Assembly (NCBI GenBank): GCA_023213395.1
Contig: CM041465.1
Coordinates: forward strand, 110,181,741 to 110,245,740
Source: Cycas panzhihuaensis
Taxonomy: Eukaryota > Cycadophyta
DNA: 64,000 bases
Reading direction: 5' to 3'
A model generated the notes under the pieces. The model ran no database searches. It saw only the letters and a program-made list of their open reading frames with translations, and had not been told where the DNA came from. The translations under genes were made by a program, and so were the position numbers. Of this stretch, positions 10,909 through 21,905 are shown one piece after another. Position 1 is the stretch's first letter; every line of letters starts with the position of its first letter.

Positions 10909-11331
10909 ATGTCCCTCTACATTTTTACCGACGGCGGAAGCCGCGGTAACCCTAGACCTTCTGCCATTGTATGGATCCTCCGCAGCCCCTCTAGACATGA
11001 TTTCCTGCGCTCTGGGGTCTTCCTCCTAGAGGCTACCAATAATGAAGCTGAATACACAGCTGTTATTGAAGCCCTTACTAATGCTCTCCATTTCCATAAT
11101 GGACCCATCATTTTGCTTTGTGACTGTCAAGTTGTGGTGTCCCATCTCACCTAGGTTTACCAGGTGCAATGCCCTCACTTGAGAACCCTCGCTTCCACTG
11201 CCAAATCCCTCCTAGCCCGCTTCTCATCTGTTGACATCCAACATATCCCTCAGGCCCTCAATGCTGAGGCAGATAGTCTCGTTCGCCTCATCCTTAAGCG
11301 CAGCCTCCCTTTTCTTGTTGACCGCCCTTGA
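10909..11331 (+). pseudogene. Archaeal-type RNase H ORF of element A
   Basis: This is a 140-codon ORF on the retroelement strand encoding a second, archaeal-type RNase H as known from Tat elements. The catalytic set is present: Asp in FTDGGSRGNPRP, Glu in NNEAEY, Asp in CDCQVVVSHL and the final Asp in NAEADSL. The only internal break is a TAG at 11,152-11,154, where C reads Gln. The start (MSLYIFTDG) and the stop are in the same places in C (50,568 and 50,146), so it was a free-standing ORF rather than a fusion to pol. It lies between the PMD promoter and the polypurine tract. How it was expressed (own promoter or splicing) is not visible. Confidence 0.85.
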
Positions 11332-11744
11332 GGTTTGTCTAGCTGCCCTATTGCCCAAGCCCTAGGTCGTCACGTGCCTCACTTTGCGATCCATTTGCAC
11401 CTTTGAAACCTAGCTGCTAACGAGGATAAACTATGGTGACTACCAATTTTGTTTACTCCTTTACTTGATTATACACATCTCTCTACATCTCTTGTGGTGG
11501 CGGTAGCCCCCTCGCCTTTTGTATTCTTCCAGTCAGTTTCTGGGTGGCGCATAGGCAGCCCCTATGTTGTCTCCACCTCTACCTTCATATCCACGTGTTC
11601 CGCCATGAAACACACTGGCACCCTTGCCTACTATTATGATCTTGATTTATATATCTGTATACACGTGCTACTGATAGTTGTATTATAAGCATTCACCATC
11701 GCACCATGCTTCCAAGTGGTGAGGCTCTGCTGCTAAGGGGGCAG
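11332..11744 (+). other. Untranslated tail and polypurine tract of element A
   Basis: The tail between the second RNase H and the 3' LTR is conserved at nucleotide level in B and C but I do not recognise a protein in it. The RNase H frame stays largely open up to 11,688 and ends in a hydrophobic stretch, which may be chance. The polypurine tract AAGGGGGCAG (11,735-11,744) directly precedes the LTR and would prime plus-strand synthesis. Confidence 0.7.
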
Positions 11745-14464
11745 TGTTTCCTAGCTTCCGGGAATGGATACAGAGTGGTCAACTCAGGTAAGTGTAGGTA
11801 TGCTTCTCACCTTATCATTGCTTTCTTTTAAGATGAGTGTATGCTTACATGTTATGATCTCGTAGATGATCTTGTCGTCATCTACAGTTATTCAGCCTAT
11901 GATGACTATAGTGGGGGCACATTCCCAGTCAGTGTGGCACCCCGATGGCCATTCCACTTCTTGCATTCTACCCTACTCACCTTGAGACCCATTTGGATCA
12001 TTTTACCCCTGCCCATATGATGACCCGCAATTGTTTGGTTGACTTGTCACGTCTTTTGAGTCATATTTTTTCTCTTATAACTCGTTTGTTAGCTGGTGTG
12101 CCCTTGGGTAGGTGTCTCAGCCCCCCACCAGTCTCCTTGGTCATTGGCCCATAGCCTAAGCTGGCTGAATGGGCCTGATTTAGCCTCTAGTCCCATACTG
12201 CCGCAAATATCACGGTACTGCTGCAAATATCATGGTATCATGAAATTTGTGGCGGGACGACTGTCTCAGTTTGTTTTTAAAAATATGCTGTGGCAATTCT
12301 CACATTTATTACAGAACTGCCACGTGTTTCATGTCTTGACTCACCGCCAGCTGTGCCCTAATCGCTCATTTAGGGTTTAGGCTAGGTATTTAAGTCTTCC
12401 CTAAGTCATTTTTAGGATCTTTTGGTTCATTTTTACAAGGTTCTCAAGGAAATATGCCCTGTGCTCTACTGTTCCCTATTGTTCCACTACCGCTACAGGA
12501 CCTGCAACCATTCTCCAATGCCCAACTCTTCTTGGTATGGCTATGACACCTTCCCAGCCCTTGGCACACCTTGGAGAGGACCTCCTTGGAGAGTTTTTTC
12601 AGCATTTTCTTGCTCAAGCAACCATCAAGCATCCTCAAGTGCAGGTGTTTCCTTTAGTCTCATTAGCAGGGTTTCCATACCTATTGTTCCATAGTCCCTT
12701 GGCAAATTTCTCAACCTTTTTCTAGTAGTGCTTGACTAAGGCAAAGGCCTCCCTTTTTCCCCTCAGGTATTTATTGGTTTAAGTTTCTCTCTTGTCCCAT
12801 TTATGCCCTATTTTGTATGACATTTCTAGCTCTTCTTGGTTTGATCTTTGAAGGTTATTCTTGCCTTATTTTGGGCTCTCCTTTTTCTTCCACTAGGGCC
12901 TCCTTTCCTACGTTTCTTGCTCAAGATAGTGGCAAAGAGGGGTTACATAAGGTTTGGGTGAGAGCTGGGTGGATTTCGCACCACCTTCCACGCTCTTTAA
13001 GAGGCTCTTTGCCCTCCAAACCTTCCCTTTTGCCCCATGCTACTCTTGGTAGTGAAATAAAGGTTTGTTAGGCTATTTTCAGCCACTGAAACTAGCGTTG
13101 TCACTTGTTGCAGCACTGATTTGAGGGCTCATACCTTAATCTGGGCAACTCACCTAAGCCCCGGCTACTTGTCCCTTACCCAATCTCTTTCTCAATAACC
13201 TGGTTTGCTACCCTTAGCACCTTGGCTTGTTGTAGATCCTTTTGGGCCCCTTTTGACTCTTGTTGCCTCTATTTCTAGCCTTCTTACATAGCCATACCCT
13301 TGCTGCCCTGTGGCTTCTTGAGGGAGAGTAGGGTTGTTCCTTATAGGAGGTGGGCTACTCTGAGGCTAAATGGTTTACTCATCATTTATTTTGGTTATTT
13401 TTTCCTCTACAGTTTATCATCGTAATATTGAATATTAACATGCATGTATTTAAGTTTATGCTTGTCTCTTATATGCATGTATTGTTAGGAGTTTCTATTA
13501 TATGCTAGCACCCTTTCTCTAGAAAGGAGGATACTTTTATTTACTTGCAGGTACGTGGAGGATGCAAATGATCCATTCCTTTTCCTCTCTCGTGGGTAAG
13601 TGCTCCTGTTTGTGTTTTACTTTAGTATTTCACTTGTTGCTAGCATTTTGTTCCTTTCTTTTCCTTTCTTAGTGCTTTAGTACTACTTTCAGGGAAGGTA
13701 AGGAAGCCCCACGTTCTGGTTTACCGCAACCCTTCATGTCTGCCGTGCTTTGTGAAGCAACTTTGCATGCCTCTTAGGGATGTCACCATTTTGACACGCC
13801 TCCATTTCGGGTACATACTCTTGCTCCACTTCGCCACTCGTTTCCTTTTGAGTTTTTTGTATAATAGTAATTAGCTCATTGGAAAGAGAAAGGGAAACCA
13901 ACTTCCGTCTTAGTTTATATTTCGTTTACTTTATCTCTCGCATTATATTTGCTATAGGAAAAGGTCTTAGGAAGTCTTCCCCTTTTTACCTTGCAAACTT
14001 CCCTCTTGCTTCATCAACTTGCCTTGCTTGGTTAGTTTTCTTGCACACATTGTAACTTTTTTCCTTTTGGTTATTTCCTTTGTGCTCTATCAGTTTTTCG
14101 CCTAGCTGGGTAACCAAGCGGATCCCATTCGTGGGCCATTCACTTGCCTACCTTTTCCTTGTTTCCCTTTGCTCTAGGGAAACCCTTGAAGGATTCTCTC
14201 CTTCTCCTTCTGGCTATCCAAGGGTGGAAGGATCCTTCCCTTAGGTCAACCTAGGCTAACCCTATGCCTCTCCTCTTCTCATTTGAAGTGGAGAACCACT
14301 TCTAGGTAGCTAGATACCATTTGCAGGTCCCGAACTCGCGCTCCGGCACACAGGGTGCCCTGGATGGTATTTGCCTTACTTATAGGTCTTTTTCCTCAAT
14401 TGTGCCATCAACCACCCTTACCATTCCTACTCAGTTAGGTAGCTATCCCGTAGATGCGCATCTA
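11745..14464 (+). repeat. 3' LTR of element A
   Basis: The LTR is 2,720 bp, begins TGTTTCCTAGC after the polypurine tract and ends at 14,464. The terminal CA seen in the 5' LTR has become TA here. U3 holds the palindromic motif at 12,203-12,254 and a TATA-like TATTTAAG at 12,387-12,394. U5 is pyrimidine-rich. Immediately downstream the sequence is the middle of B's gag. ORFs inside it have no counterpart in the other LTR copies and are not annotated. Confidence 0.92.
12203..12254 (+). promoter_or_regulatory. U3 palindromic motif in the 3' LTR of A
   Basis: Tandem half-sites GCAAATATCACGGTAC and GCAAATATCATGGTATC are followed by the inverse half CATGAAATTTGTGGC. The centre of the motif lies about 155 bp upstream of the TATA-like box. 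The equivalent block is present in every LTR copy of this family in the window and in PMD intron 1. Confidence 0.65.
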
Positions 14465-15465
14465 GCCTCGAAGTCCATGTTGAAGTCCTCAAGATGGGGG
14501 CAATGACATGTGACTCAGCCATAGCTAAATGATTGGCACTTGAGTCCATTGAGATATAAGTGGATCTCAAGAAGCCTCTTAGGTCATCATAATGATGTAA
14601 GGTATCTCCTCCATCTCATGATACTGAAACCTAACAACCTATTAGGTCTTCATCTCATTCAACATAGAAGACCTTAGACCCCTTGACTTCCATTATATGT
14701 TCTTTTGAACATATGATGAAGGAACTTAAACTCCAACTACCTTTGTCACTTACTTCCCATAAACCTGCCCATCAAGCCTCTCAAGTCATACCTCCTAAGA
14801 ATGGTAATACCCAAGCTTCTCAAATAATAAAGTCAGACTCTTCCTTGGAAAATAAGTGGTTATTCCATTTATATAGAGTGCTTTCATGAGGATTCACAAT
14901 ATAGGGCATAGCCCCCAAAACTGCCCCACATCATGACTCCTCCTCTAAATGGGTGTCTAGACCCAATCTAGACCAACCCATTTATAAGGATCCTTTCTCC
15001 AAATATGGGGAACATGATCGCCACACTCAGCAAAAGGGGAATTGAAATAGGGAAAGATCCCTTAACCCTTGCCCTATGTAAGCTAAAGGGAAAAGGATAA
15101 AGAACTCTTCTTCCCCCTTCTGATTCTCATCACCAAACTCCTTCTTCCTCTCAATCTCGAAGCAAGGAAAAGAGAGTTATCCAAATGCTTGAGACTATTC
15201 CATTGTATGCCTTAACCCGGTCCCAAGTGGGTAAAGAAGCAATTGGTGCTTCTTCCTCTTCTCATCTTGATCTTCCTTTGGAGAACCCTCCTTTAGAGAT
15301 CCCGCTGCTTCCCAAGACTATCCTCGTGTGCCTGAGTTATTATGATTTTTAAAGGGCACTTCCCTAACCTATCATGAAGGGGAAGCCCTTCTTTATCATC
15401 CACGTGCTTTACACCGTGGCTGCAGGGATGTCTATGATGCATATCTTGAGAAGCTGTCTAAAGTA
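14465..15465 (+). pseudogene. Gag (C-terminal part) of element B
   Basis: From the first base after A's LTR the sequence aligns with A from about 2,155, covering the end of the gag core, the basic region and the Cys/His segment (about 14,850-14,900). Several stops and indels interrupt it. The longest open piece is 14,683-14,889. The missing N-terminal gag is expected upstream of element A. Confidence 0.75.
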
Positions 15466-15969
15466 ATGCATTGTTCTCCTAGAGACTTTAGATTAGTTGA
15501 CATTTATGTTCATGCCTTACATGTTGCCCCAAGCCGTGAACCAGTCATCTTATTCTATCTTAAAGATCTCCCTCTAACCGATGAAAGGGAACATCAATGG
15601 CACTACCCCTTCATCATATCCATAGACACACCTAAATGTACCTTTTGAAGAACTATTATAGACAACAATTCTTTCGTCAATGCTATGCCCTTATGAATCA
15701 TGCAAGAGTTAGGCATATTAGCTCTCGAACCACTCCTATGGCATTGTCAAGGCTATGATGGTAGCAAAGAGATGCCCTTGGGTTCTATTTCCATTCCTCT
15801 TACCCTTGAGAAGAAAACCATCCTCACTGACATCATAGCCCTCAATGTAAATGTGGATTACAACCTTTTGTTAGGACATCCATGGTTTGATCAGATGGGA
15901 GCCGTGTACTCATCCCATTGGGGGCAATTTAAATTTGTCCATGAAAGGAAAATGAAGGTTGTTTCCTAG
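15466..15969 (+). pseudogene. Aspartic protease region of element B
   Basis: Two open pieces in one frame (15,466-15,648 and 15,700-15,969) match the gag end and protease of A. The active-site segment reads IDNNSFVNAMP, so the Gly next to the catalytic Asp is lost and the enzyme would be inactive. The second block NLLLGHPWFDQMG is intact. A TGA separates the pieces just before the active site. Confidence 0.8.
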
Positions 15970-16857
15970 GAGCCTCCTCCCACCAAACAATCCCATCAAC
16001 CATGTCAAGTAGTTTATGATCAAGCAAAGGGTGAAAGGGTCCCATCCACCCACACTTCCCCTTATTCTATTGACATTCCTAGTTCATCTTATTCAGAAGA
16101 AGGCCCCTCCTCTTTTTCCTCTAACCTTATCCATTTTTCCCCTATTGGTGTAGGGAGTTATGGGTGCCTTACTATGCTAACTGACAATGAGTCTGATGGT
16201 GAGGATGAGGACCTCCCTCATCTAATATCCCTCTTGAACATAAGTAGGAGGCACTCCTTTTTCTCTAGGTCCTGACTTGAAGCCTCTTCCATGAAGGAGC
16301 TTAGTCCTCCTCCCGAGTCACATATCATTTCTCTCGTCTCTTGTGTGACTCTATATATCTCTTTATCTCCCACCTCATCACCCTCCTTGAGTGATGAGGT
16401 GAGGGAACCTCTTGTCACCTATTACAGGAGGTCACCCTTCGACTCTTCTAAAGAGTCTCTTGACTATGTTGAGTGGTGGGTCGATCACTATGGTCCCGTC
16501 ATTCCTCCTGCTCCTCATCCCTACTCTTCTTCAAGCATAACTATCAATGGGATAGATTACTTTGAGAATGACAAGGCCCTGTTAGAGCATCTAGTGAGCC
16601 CCATGCCTAATCTCCCTCCTGGGCACCATAAACTTGGTTACCAAAAGATTTTAGCCATTGGGTCACCCTTAGCTGACCCAAATCTACCTTCATTTTCTTT
16701 GGCCCCTTCTATTAATGAAGCCCTCTTTCACTTTGAGGAATGGAATTCCATGTGCATGGGGGAAACCAAGGACATCGTCCTTTCCCCCAACAAGGTCATC
16801 AAGGTGGGAGCAAAGTGTTTCGCTGAAGAAATGAAGGAATACACCCTTCATTTTTAA
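15970..16857 (+). pseudogene. Protease-RT linker of element B
   Basis: A low-complexity Ser/Pro/Glu-rich spacer joins protease and RT. Its second half (16,291-16,857) is the longest open stretch in B, 188 codons. It matches the same spacer in A and C, including the conserved segments DYFENDKALLEHLV and CMGETKDIVLSPNKVIKVG. It has no recognised function and lacks enzymatic motifs. Confidence 0.6.
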
Positions 16858-17480
16858 GAATTATGTGACATCTTCACATGGGATTACTTTGACATGAAGG
16901 GAATAGACCATTCTATTGTTACCCATAACGTCACTACCATTTTGGGTGCTTACCCTGTGTAGCCAAAATACCGCCCTCTTCATCCTAAACTTTTAGCTAC
17001 TATGTAGATAAAAGTTGAGAAACTCTTTGATTCAAGGTTAACCACCTCCATCGTTTACCCCAAGTAGGTCTCGAACATCATTCCTGTTACTTAGAAGAAT
17101 GGGACTATATGGATATGTGTTGATTTCCATGACATTAATAATGCATGTCCTAAAGACAACTTTCCTCTACCCTTTATCGATCAAATAATTGATCAAACTA
17201 CTGGATTTGAAGTCATGTCCTTGATGGTGATACAATTTATCTTCCATGACCTTATAAATAAAACCCTTGAGGTTTTCATAGACAACATGACGGGTCTTTC
17301 GTACATAAGGGCCCACCATCCTAGTGATTTACAAGCCATATTTACCAGGTGTTGTAAATACCAAGTGAGTTTAAACCCTCTTGAATGTGTATTTGCCATA
17401 ACAACTGGCAAACTCCTTGGTTACCTTGTCTCGAAACAAGGAATCTAAATTGATCCTAACAAAGTCAAGGCCATCCTTGA
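16858..17480 (+). pseudogene. Reverse transcriptase of element B (active site deleted)
   Basis: The N-terminal RT blocks match A through PFIDQIIDQTTGFEVMSLM at about 17,225. An in-frame deletion of about 150 bp then joins directly to QFIFHDLINKTLEVFIDN. It removes the first catalytic Asp, the YNQI segment and the FGLKNT block. The FMDD box has become FIDN, losing a further catalytic Asp. Stops occur at several positions before this. The copy cannot have supported reverse transcription since the deletion. Confidence 0.85.
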
Positions 17481-18130
17481 CATGCCTCCTCCTAAGACTC
17501 AATGGAAAATCAAGTCGTTCTTGGGTAGATTAGGCTTCCTCACACATTTCTTGGTGAACTTCACCATAAATGCTAAACTCCTCACTAACTTATTGAAGAA
17601 GGGGGCCCCATTCATTTGGTCTCCAAAGGCCCAAGAAGCTTTCAAAGAGGTCAAAAGAGCCTTGGCTTCTACCTCAATCTTGGCACCTCCTCTCTCCGAT
17701 TAACCTTTCATCCTGTATACCTCAGCTACTAATGAGTCCTTAGGGGCCGTGCTCACCCAAAAGGATGACTTAGGAACTAAGAGAGCCATCTACTATATTA
17801 GTCATACCTTAGTTACTATTGAACTCAACTACTCCCTTGCTAAGAAGGAATGCCTTTCCTTGGTGCACACCACTAAAACGTTTAGGTACTACTTGCTTGA
17901 AGATACCACTCAAGTGATCGTTTAATCTGATCCCTTGAGATACCTCTTAACCTGATCCAACTTGGCAGGTAGGACTAGCAAGTGGGCCATCCTTCTCTAA
18001 GAATTTGATCTCTAAATCATTAATAGGAAATCGAAGAAGGGGACGGTGGTTTCTAAACAACTAGTTGACGCCCCCATCCCCAACTCTTCACACACACTTG
18101 TTGATGATTCCTTGCTAGATGAGCCTATCT
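17481..18130 (+). pseudogene. Ty3-type RNase H of element B
   Basis: The RT connection and RNase H continue in the same frame, starting with MPPPKTQWKIKSFLGRLGFL. RNase H blocks are TNESLGAVLTQ (where the first catalytic Asp is Asn), [15 protein letters not shown] and SDPLRYLL. Stops interrupt it after 17,703 and again near 17,925-18,015. Confidence 0.8.
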
Positions 18131-19395
18131 TGTCTATTCAAGACTTGTCCCCCCATCCATTGACTAATAGTGAATGGTATGAGGATATCGTATGATTCCT
18201 CACTAAATAGCAGTATCATCCTAATACTACCAATAAGGAAAGGTCACACATTAGGACTACTACTAGGCAATACTTCCTCATGGAAGGGGCATTATACAAA
18301 AGATCCTTTGATGGGGTCCTCCTTTGCTGCATTAACCTTGACAAAGCAAACTAGATACTTCACAAGTGCCATAATAGCATTTGTAGAGGCCACTTTGGGG
18401 GCCAATCCATAGCCTAGAGGATCCTTCACATAGGATACTATTGGTTGTCCCTCTTTAAGGATGCCCATACTTATGCCTTGCGATGCCATAGGTGTTAAGA
18501 GCATGCCAATATCATTTGTTTGCCTTCTAAGGCCATACACCCTATTATCTCTCCATGGCCTTTCTCCCAATGGGGATTAGACTTCATTGGGGCCATAACC
18601 CCTCCTTCTTCATCATAGCATAAGTTTATCTTGATTGCAATAGAATAATTCACTAAATAGGATGAAACAATCCCTTTGTCTTCCACTTCCGATAAGATAA
18701 TAACTACTTTTGTCTACCAATATATTATCTATTGATTTGGGGTTCCTGATATCTTGATCATAGATAACTAAACTCCCTTTTGTAATAAGGAAATGAATGA
18801 GATTTATGGGAGGTTTTAGATATCCCATAAGACTTCCTCTCCTTATTACCCTTAGACTAATGGCCAAATTGAATCTTTTAACAAAACTCTTATAAACATC
18901 CTGAAGAAAACCATCGCTTAGTCTCAAAGAGATTGGCACCTTTAACTTCCTTCTACTTTATAGGTGTACCACACTTCTATTTGCATAGCCACAAGGATGA
19001 CCCCATTCTCCCTCATATTTAGAAGGTGATATTCCTTCCCTGCATGTTTTCCTTTGAGGTCTTATCGATGAGGAATCCTATCACTAGGCCTGCCTCCTTA
19101 ACCTCGAAGCCTTAATGAGAGACATTTGACCGCATATCAAGTGAATCTCACCTTTAAAGCTAGGGCACGAAGAATATATGACTAACACCTTCGCCCTCAC
19201 CTTTTGTATCATGGGGACCACATCCTTAAGTTAAAGTATCTCCACGATCGCTTGTCCAAATTTGGAGCTAAATGGGTTTCTCCTTTCATCATTCTTGAAA
19301 GTCTTGACAACGACACCTACATGATTTGAACTCTAGAGGGTCTTGAGTTTAACAAGGTAGTCAATGGTAAATTCCTAGAGAAGTTCTATGCGTAA
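18131..19395 (+). pseudogene. Integrase of element B
   Basis: The integrase is recognisable throughout: HKCHNSICRGHFGG in the zinc region, QWGLDFIGAI with the first Asp, LIIDN for the second and NGQIESFNKTL with the Glu. The C-terminal KWVSPFIIL module and the final codons match A, ending with TAA at 19,393-19,395. At least a dozen stops and one indel near 19,020 are present. Confidence 0.85.
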
Positions 19396-20227
19396 CCTTC
19401 CCTACTCCTGAGTAGATCAAGCACACAGCTTTCTTCCTTTTTTGCTCTGAAATAAGCCTAAACTACCACTCTAAACGTGTCTTTATTCCCCCTAACCATA
19501 GGTAGAGTGGAATCTTAGGGTGCCCCCCCTTACCTTTATAATTCCATATCTTCTATGGCATCTCTTTGTTTCCCTCCTAAGGGAAACCTCTCTTCCTAGT
19601 TGGGTGTGTAAACTCTTATCACTCTCAAGCTTAGAATCGCACCCCAACTAGGATGTCGTGCTTGAGTATATATGCTCTCTTTTTGCCATCGCTTCCTTTG
19701 CATATCCATTATGCTCCTTTGATAGACATGCATGATCCTCCCTCTCTTAGCCTCATACATGATTATCACTGACACACATGGTGGTTGTGTGTGCTTGCTA
19801 TGAGTGTGGTCCTATAAGAAAGGAAGCATGAGTATCACCTAAGTAATCTAACAACAAAAGCTATGTAACAATTAACTAAAATCATCATGATGCATAGTCC
19901 CTTGTACACCCATGCACCTATATCTACATGCATCTATCTCTCCATTTGTACACACAAATAAACAAACAAATAACAACAATACAACATCACAAAACCATCA
20001 TAACACCATCATCATGGATCAAATGGGGTGCTAATTGGCTCCCATCTATATACATATAATAAATCATATTGTACAAAGCCATATAGTACATCATCCTTAA
20101 GAAGCCAAAATACTTAATGGGAGGAGTATAATCATGTGTTAACATATGGTGGCTCCCTAGAGGTCTAATGCTTTCCTACTCAAAACTAATTATGTGTCTA
20201 ACTCCTCAATGCCCTACCCTTAAGGGG
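19396..20227 (+). other. Convergent spacer of element B
   Basis: This non-coding stretch matches A's 7,194-7,860. It retains the ATGGGG-type segment of the spacer hairpin near 20,022-20,048, now imperfect. I see no supported gene. It ends at an inserted LTR. Confidence 0.55.
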
Positions 20228-21905
20228 TGTTTCCTGGCTTCCAGGAATGGATTCTTGGCAAGTCAACTTAGGTAAGTAAAGGTATGCTTCTTCCCTTTTG
20301 CCTTTAGTGCTTCTTTAGAAAGCTAGATAGAAGCATCATCTCATTGCATGGCTGACTGTCATGTTTGAGTGATCACCTTACACCTGTTGCTTGATTATGT
20401 TGCTTGTCATTCTTTCAGCTTATGATGATCAATGGGACATGTATCTCATTGGCACTCCACAACCCTCATATGCACCTCCACACTGTCTTAAGCACAACTC
20501 AACTCATGTGATCCATCACACCCTTCACCACATCACAACCCTTAGTACCCTGTTGAGTCTGATTAGTTGATCCTTATGTCAGTTATCAGTTTCTTGGGAG
20601 TCCTACCACTTCGGTACCCTATCTGGTTTAGTTTATCTTCTTTATTTGATTGTCCTTAGCCATCTGGATAGAGGGTCGACCCCTCCTAGGCCTGGGGTAC
20701 CCCCCTTTAGGCTCCCAGGCATCCTCCCTTTGGCTTATTTTGGTCTCTATCACTGGAGCATGGCAAATGTCGTGGTACCATGGTAAACTTTGTGGTACCA
20801 TGAAGTTTGTCACTGGGCAATTGTCATAACTTGTTTTTTTAAATCTATTGTGGTAAATTTCATTTTTTTGGCGAAATTGCCATGTGGCTTCGACACCTCT
20901 CAAGCCTTACCTCAACCCTAATCATCCATTCAGCCTAGGGGTAGGTATAAAGCCCAAAACAACTCATTTTCCCATTCTTCTTCCACCTTCCTTACTCTCT
21001 TCTCTCTTTTTCACAGGAGTTTTCTATAGGAGTGCCCTACAACATTGAAGTTCCTTATGTTCCAGCCTAAGGTCTACCTATTGCAGCTCTGATCTGCAGC
21101 AGTAGGCTCACCAACTAATGCCTCTAAGCAAGGATTCATGCCCAAGTTTAGCCTCGATGCCCTTCCTATAGCTTTTAGTAAGTGTGTTCCCATTGCAACA
21201 CCTTCCTAAGGATACCTTGTAAGCATACCAGATCAACCATTTCTTACTATCTTCAGGGCAAAATCTACCTCCTACATAGCCCAACAGGTATTTTCCATTG
21301 TTGTTCCATATATTTCCTTAGGTTTGTCTTATAAAAGGTTAGGTATTTGATCACATCATTCCTTTCCTTATTTTCTTTGCTACACACAGGAGGTATTCCT
21401 CCATTCTCTGGCTTCTTGCCCTCTTGATCTCTGCATCCTCTCCTGGTTTTTTCTAAGGAGGCTACAAGAGAGGACTTATAAAGAGTGAGTGAAAGGAGCC
21501 AAGGTGGGATCCGTACCCACTAGGCCTTCTCCTCAAGGGCAAACCTGTCTCCTCTTTCCTCTCCTTCACTTGTGACTCTCTTGGGTCACCAAGGAATCTT
21601 TGGGATTAGGCATGCACTAGATATCAGTGTATGTAGCCCTTACTACACTCTTTCCAGGCCTGCACACCTCTTTTGGGTAGCTCTTCCAACCCCAAATGGT
21701 GTCCTCTATTCACCCTGGGTCTTAGTATAGCCAATGTTACATTTTATTGCCCATAGCTATAACATTTGTTTCCTTTCATATCCACTACAAATAGGTTGTC
21801 TTAACCTATTATACCCTTGTCTAAGGGTAGCATGGAGGTGTACTTACTGGAGGTTTAGCCATTCCAAGGCTAACCTCCCCTTGCTATGAAGGGTATCCTT
21901 CTCTG
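20228..21905 (+). repeat. Truncated LTR insertion H of the same family, inside element B
   Basis: It begins TGTTTCCTGGC at 20,228 and matches the first 1.6 kb of A's LTR. It includes the U3 C-run (near 20,700), the palindromic motif (20,761-20,816) and the TATA box TATAAAG (20,946-20,952). It stops where A's LTR reaches about 13,370, so about 1.1 kb of the 3' end is missing. The next sequence is PMD exon 3 of B, but about 300 bp of that exon is also absent. One deletion across the LTR/exon junction explains both. The right boundary is uncertain by some tens of bases. Confidence 0.75.
20761..20816 (+). promoter_or_regulatory. U3 palindromic motif in LTR fragment H
   Basis: The block contains two tandem half-sites around GTGGTACCATGG and the inverse half GGTACCATGAAGTTTG. 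It lies about 130 bp upstream of the TATAAAG box and about 60 bp downstream of a TACCCCCCTTT run, the same order as in PMD intron 1. Confidence 0.6.

Larger units (their letters stand above)
1..14464 (+). mobile_element. Ty3/gypsy Tat-type LTR retrotransposon A (5' end cut by window edge)
   Basis: This is a nearly complete plant Ty3/gypsy element. In order it holds the last part of the 5' LTR, a primer-binding site, one gag-pro-pol frame, an antisense plant-mobile-domain gene, an archaeal-type RNase H ORF, a polypurine tract and a full 3' LTR. The two RNase H domains, the lack of a chromodomain after integrase and the long 3' non-pol region fit the Tat lineage. Base 1 aligns with 14,077, so only about 2.35 kb of 5' LTR lies outside the window. 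Just past the 3' LTR the sequence jumps into the middle of a related gag (element B), so A was inserted into B. Many stop codons show it is no longer autonomous. Confidence 0.9.

Noticed and set aside
11745-14464. Several ORFs of 60-90 codons inside the LTRs, here and at 43,980-49,724 and 61,240-63,997
   Set aside because: The frames are not kept between LTR copies and resemble no protein; they are treated as non-coding LTR sequence.
1-14464. Endogenous pararetrovirus or other viral insertion
   Set aside because: LTRs, primer-binding site, polypurine tract, integrase and target-site context identify LTR retrotransposons; no movement protein or viral coat motif was seen.
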